A stretch of DNA of 64,000 nt from Candidatus Poribacteria bacterium (GTDB taxonomy: Bacteria; Poribacteria; WGA-4E; WGA-3G): the NCBI GenBank assembly GCA_028820845.1, contig JAPPII010000012.1, positions 21,942 through 85,941 on the forward strand. Direction: 5' to 3'. Numbering within the stretch: the stretch's first letter is position 1; each line of letters opens with the position of its first letter. Below are positions 61,269 to 64,000 of the stretch, piece by piece. The notes beneath the pieces are model-generated. The model made no database searches, was not told where the DNA came from, and saw nothing but the letters and a program-made list of their open reading frames with translations. A program made the position numbers and the translations under genes.

Positions 61269-62267
61269 ATGGATAGAACCGAACAGCAACCACGCAAAAA
61301 GGCGGAGATGCACGTCGGTGTTCAAGGCATCGGGACCTCTCCTAAAGAGTTGGCATTCCTTGTTCGCCACGGTGTAACGCACATGGATGCCTCCGTTGGG
61401 AATACCGAAACCGAAACACTGATTCGGCACAAGGCAGAGGCAGCCGAAGTCGGGGTCAGCCTCGAAATGATTCACATCGGGCTTCCAAAAAGCATCATAT
61501 TCGCCCAAGATCCACAACGCGATAAGGACCTCGATGCCGTCTGCCAGATGATCGAAAATGCTGCAGCGGCAGGGTTACGCGGTTTGAACTATAATTTCTG
61601 CATCCTGAGCCATCAACGAACAGAAAGCACCCTCGGACGCGGCGGTTCACGTTACAGTACGTTTGACTTCTCCAAATATGACAACGAAACACTTTCAGAA
61701 GCAGGTGAGGTGAGTCGTGAAGAGGCGTTTGACCGAATCGCTTATTTCCTTGAGCGCGTCATTCCGGTTGCCGAGGCAAATCGTGTCCAAATGGCGTGCC
61801 ATCCGAACGATCCACCCGCTCCTATTTTGAGAGGTGTTGAACGCTGGAATTACCCCGTGTTCGACGGCTTGAAACGCTTCTCTGAAATCGTCGATAGTCC
61901 GTATCACGGCTTTAACTTCTGTTGTGGTACAGTTTCGGAGGGTTTAGACGATCCCGCTACCGAATTCTACGAAATCCTCCGCTACTTCGGCGAGCGGAAA
62001 AAACTTTTTAACATCCACTTTCGCAACATCCGTGGCGGATTACACAATTTCCAAGAAGTCTGGCCCGACGAAGGACACTTGGACATGCATAAGGTCGCAC
62101 AAACACTGCGAGATGTGGAATATCCCTACATGCTCATGCCTGACCACGCACCAGGGCATTCAGATGACCCAGCACCTCCCGGTGTTTCTGGTCGTGTCCG
62201 ACAAGCGTGGGCGTTTCAGTTCGGATACATCATCGCCTTGATTCAGGCGGTAAATTCAGAAGCGTAG
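61269..62267 (+). CDS. Mannonate dehydratase-like (UxuA-like) TIM barrel
   Basis: 332 residues. UxuA-type features: NYNFCILSHQRT, ACHPNDPPAP, FNFCCGTVSEG, NIHFRNIRGG, EGHLDMHKV and LMPDHAPG. This is the mannonate dehydratase pattern (metal ligands His, Cys, His, Asp). It converts D-mannonate to 2-keto-3-deoxygluconate in uronate catabolism. No uxuB or kdgK gene is seen nearby. Divergent from GH32. Confidence 0.85.
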   Translation: MDRTEQQPRKKAEMHVGVQGIGTSPKELAFLVRHGVTHMDASVGNTETETLIRHKAEAAEVGVSLEMIHIGLPKSIIFAQDPQRDKDLDAVCQMIENAAAAGLRGLNYNFCILSHQRTESTLGRGGSRYSTFDFSKYDNETLSEAGEVSREEAFDRIAYFLERVIPVAEANRVQMACHPNDPPAPILRGVERWNYPVFDGLKRFSEIVDSPYHGFNFCCGTVSEGLDDPATEFYEILRYFGERKKLFNIHFRNIRGGLHNFQEVWPDEGHLDMHKVAQTLRDVEYPYMLMPDHAPGHSDDPAPPGVSGRVRQAWAFQFGYIIALIQAVNSEA

Positions 62268-62354
62268 ATCGCTTCGTTTCAGTTAGAGTGACACAGTCTT
62301 TTTCAAAACAGAACTTAATGGAAAGCTCAACCTTTAGGAGGTAAAAGTCAACAT

Positions 62355-62581
62355 CCCAAGTCTAAAGACTTGGGAGACCTGTGAATATCCGTAGCCACAC
62401 GGGGACCCACAAGTTAAACAGTTTTCTACAGTCTTTACGAATGCCAGACGCGCATTCGTTATATCGCGAGTTCTCGGCGTGGCAGCCGCAAGTACGTTTC
62501 GGATGCTCCCCAAGTCTGATTTCTCTACGAACTCGTGATCTGGATGGGGCAATATACAACCCGCAAGGGAGCTTACAAACT
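62355..62581 (+). ncRNA. Putative omega-RNA of IsrB element
   Basis: The 227 bases from the left end to the IsrB start codon are open but lack any protein-like sequence. They hold stems such as ACGAATGC/GCATTCGT (62437-62459), CGAGTT/CTCG and CCCCA/TGGGG, and this is where IscB/IsrB omega-RNAs are encoded. The guide would then be supplied by the bases just outside the left end. No promoter was identified. Confidence 0.5.
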
Positions 62582-63604
62582 ATGTTTGTTCCAGTCGTGG
62601 ATAAAAACCAAAATCCACTGATGCCAACAACACCCCAGCGTGCCGGGCAGTGGATAAAATCAGGAAAGGCAACACCGTTTTGGAAAAATGGGGTCTTCTG
62701 TGTCCGATTGAATGTAGACCCCTCTGCGAATTATAAGCAGAAAATCGCAGTTGGTGTGGACCCCGGCAATAAGAAAGAAGGCTTTACCATCAAGTCCGCA
62801 GCACATACCTATTTCAATGTTCAGGCAGATGCACATAACAAAGTCGGCAAGAAGGTTGGAAAACGCCGCGAACTCCGCAGAGGCAGACGTTCACGGAAGT
62901 GTCCAAACCGAAAGTGTCGCACCAATCGGCTTGCGAACAAGGAACGTATTCCTGCTGGCACGCGTGCGAGATGGGAGTGGAAACTCCGTATCCTTGATTG
63001 GCTGTCAAAAATGTTCCCTATTACGTCTATCTGTGTAGAAGACATCAAAGCGCAAACGATAGAGAGCACTCGAAAGTGGAATCGAGCCTTTAGTCCGCTG
63101 GAAGTCGGCAAACACTGGTTCTACACTGAGATCGAGAAGCAGTGGGAGCTGTTGACACTTCAGGGTTGGCAGACGAAAGAGATTCGCGATAGGTTGAGTC
63201 TAAAAAAGTCATCTAATAAACTCACTGATACTTTTGAGGCACATTGCGTAGATAGTTGGTGCTTAGCCTATAGGTGTGTTGGAGGTAGGAGTGTTGTTGA
63301 TAATAAGTATATGTTTTGTGTTTCGCCCATAGCGATTATCAGACGTGAGTTATATCGGCAAAATCCTCAAAAAGGGGGGAAACGTCCTCGCTATGGTGGG
63401 ACGACCTGGAATGGATTGGTAAAGAACACCCTCGTGAAGCACATCAAATATGGATTGACACGTATAAGTGGGTTCGGCAAGGCGGGTATTTCGTTGTACT
63501 CTTTGGAAGGGCAACGGCTTTGCCAAAATGCGAAACGATCAGATTTTAAGGTGCTAACACGCCTTAATTTTCACTATAGGAGCGGGATTTTCTCCGAAGT
63601 CTAA
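62582..63604 (+). CDS. IsrB (RuvC-only IscB relative, RNA-guided nickase)
   Basis: 340 residues from the ATG at 62582. The N-terminal PLMP/RRXRR motif (DKNQNPLMPTTPQRAGQW) is followed by RuvC-I (VGVDPGNKKEGF, Asp60), an arginine-rich bridge helix, RuvC-II (ICVEDIKAQT, Glu153) and RuvC-III (FEAHCVDSW, His221 and Asp224). About 65 residues separate RuvC-II and -III, without HNH. The C-terminal domain RRELYRQNPQKGGKRPRYGG matches IscB/IsrB. All catalytic residues are present, so it may still nick DNA. Confidence 0.85.
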   Translation: MFVPVVDKNQNPLMPTTPQRAGQWIKSGKATPFWKNGVFCVRLNVDPSANYKQKIAVGVDPGNKKEGFTIKSAAHTYFNVQADAHNKVGKKVGKRRELRRGRRSRKCPNRKCRTNRLANKERIPAGTRARWEWKLRILDWLSKMFPITSICVEDIKAQTIESTRKWNRAFSPLEVGKHWFYTEIEKQWELLTLQGWQTKEIRDRLSLKKSSNKLTDTFEAHCVDSWCLAYRCVGGRSVVDNKYMFCVSPIAIIRRELYRQNPQKGGKRPRYGGTTWNGLVKNTLVKHIKYGLTRISGFGKAGISLYSLEGQRLCQNAKRSDFKVLTRLNFHYRSGIFSEV

Positions 63605-63633
63605 AGACTTGGAGTTCCATCCCGAAGATCTTG

Positions 63634-64000
63634 ATGAAAACCATTATAGTTTGCTTAGCGATAATTACCATCAGTCTGACTTTCACAGTGCAAACTTATG
63701 CCGAGATCGACTTTGAAACCGCAAGAGGCATTTGGCTACTCGATGAAGGTAAAGGCGATGTTATCAACGATATCTCTGGAAACGAAAATCACGGTGAACT
63801 TCAAGGCGGAAAATGGGTCAAAGGACCCGATGGTCCTGCCCTGAGTTTAAACGGGGTAAACGATCGGGTTATCATTCCTGACTCGGATAGTATGTATCTG
63901 GAAGAGGCGTGGTCAATTACTGCCTGGGCTTATGTAAATAAATCCGATAGGACTTACGCAGCGTTAAATTTGAGTGAGGGTGATTTGAGTTGCTGGCAGA
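63634..64000 (+). CDS. Exported LamG-domain protein, cut by window end
   Basis: 122 codons to the window edge, no stop. Signal peptide (IIVCLAIITISLTFTVQTYA), then the LamG start RGIWLLDEGKGDVINDISGN and SWSITAWAYVN. The family suggests surface glycan binding. The start codon lies about 20 bases after the right end of the IsrB element, and no ribosome site stands directly before it; AGGAGGT lies on the far side of the element. The end is not visible, so the C-terminal motif cannot be checked. Confidence 0.7.
   Translation, partial: MKTIIVCLAIITISLTFTVQTYAEIDFETARGIWLLDEGKGDVINDISGNENHGELQGGKWVKGPDGPALSLNGVNDRVIIPDSDSMYLEEAWSITAWAYVNKSDRTYAALNLSEGDLSCWQ

Larger units (their letters stand above)
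62355..63613 (+). mobile_element. IsrB-type IS element (IS200/IS605-like)
   Basis: Left end: hairpin CCCAAGTCT/AGACTTGGG (62355-62374). Right end: CTCC-G-AAGTCT / AGACTTGGAG (about 63592-63614), with the stop of IsrB inside the loop. Both share AAGTCTAAAGACTT. Contents: a noncoding 5' part of about 207-227 bases and the IsrB gene. No TnpA is present, so the element relies on one elsewhere. Exact ends are not fixed by sequence alone. Confidence 0.72.

Noticed and set aside
62381..62581. Upstream extension of IsrB
   Set aside because: The frame is open but the sequence is not protein-like and overlaps the region expected for omega-RNA.
1..64000. tRNA or rRNA genes
   Set aside because: No cloverleaf or T-loop pattern (GGTTCGAATCC) or rRNA-like sequence noticed.

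Overview
The window looks like a chromosome segment of an uncultured Gram-negative bacterium; my best guess is Candidatus Poribacteria or a close relative. The lipid A genes lpxB and lpxK argue for an outer membrane. The family mix also fits: four phytanoyl-CoA-dioxygenase-like (PhyH) proteins, several sugar-isomerase-type TIM barrels, exported LamG/concanavalin-like proteins, FG-GAP/ASPIC and SUMF1 proteins, an Rpn nuclease and a GH32 enzyme. The lineage is an inference from gene content; no rRNA or tRNA gene is present to settle it.

Layout. 0-9.5 kb: HEAT lipoprotein, a DUF6178-type protein split over two overlapping frames, sugar epimerase, two paralogous exported proteins behind a structured leader, a frameshifted ART-like gene with partner, SUMF1 and ASPIC proteins. 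9.5-13.3 kb: enolase-superfamily enzyme, SHMT-like enzyme, an IS3 scar. 13.4-25.7 kb: Crp/Fnr regulator, M28 peptidase, HtrA, TPR protein, a cyclase-ATPase-TPR regulator, a TIM barrel and a large membrane protein. 25.8-29.4 kb (minus): argC, lpxB, lpxK. 29.7-37.2 kb (plus): FAH hydrolase, exported protein, LarA-like enzyme, FAD oxidoreductase, LamG protein, WD40 protein. 37.2-50.5 kb: duplicated HAD hydrolases, Rpn nuclease, queC, MFS transporter, NuoE-NuoF fusion, the PhyH cluster and a Gfo/Idh/MocA oxidoreductase. 50.5-58.6 kb (minus): probable defence island. 58.8-64 kb: GH32, UxuA-like dehydratase, an IsrB element and a LamG protein cut by the window edge.

Most interesting points. (1) A 1468-residue protein joins an N-terminal GHKL (sacsin-like) ATPase to a C-terminal PD-(D/E)XK nuclease, followed by an m5C DNA methyltransferase. 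A 234-bp MITE-like element with 21-bp direct repeats now separates them; removing it leaves a 10-bp gap, so they were one tight operon, plausibly an unusual restriction-modification system. (2) Four exported proteins, of at least three apparent types, end in the same short W-G-x-[LI/D]-K-type motif, a candidate C-terminal tag. (3) An IsrB-type RNA-guided nickase element with a probable omega-RNA lies between a Shine-Dalgarno sequence and a LamG gene. (4) GTAG-headed hairpins resembling RAYT-type REP elements are scattered between genes, and two sit in frame inside lpxK and a larA-like gene.

How the genes work together: the isomerases, LarA-like enzyme, UxuA-like dehydratase, GH32 and oxidoreductases suggest catabolism of sugars and sugar acids. 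The exported LamG-type proteins suggest binding of glycans outside the cell. The 50-58 kb block is the accessory part.
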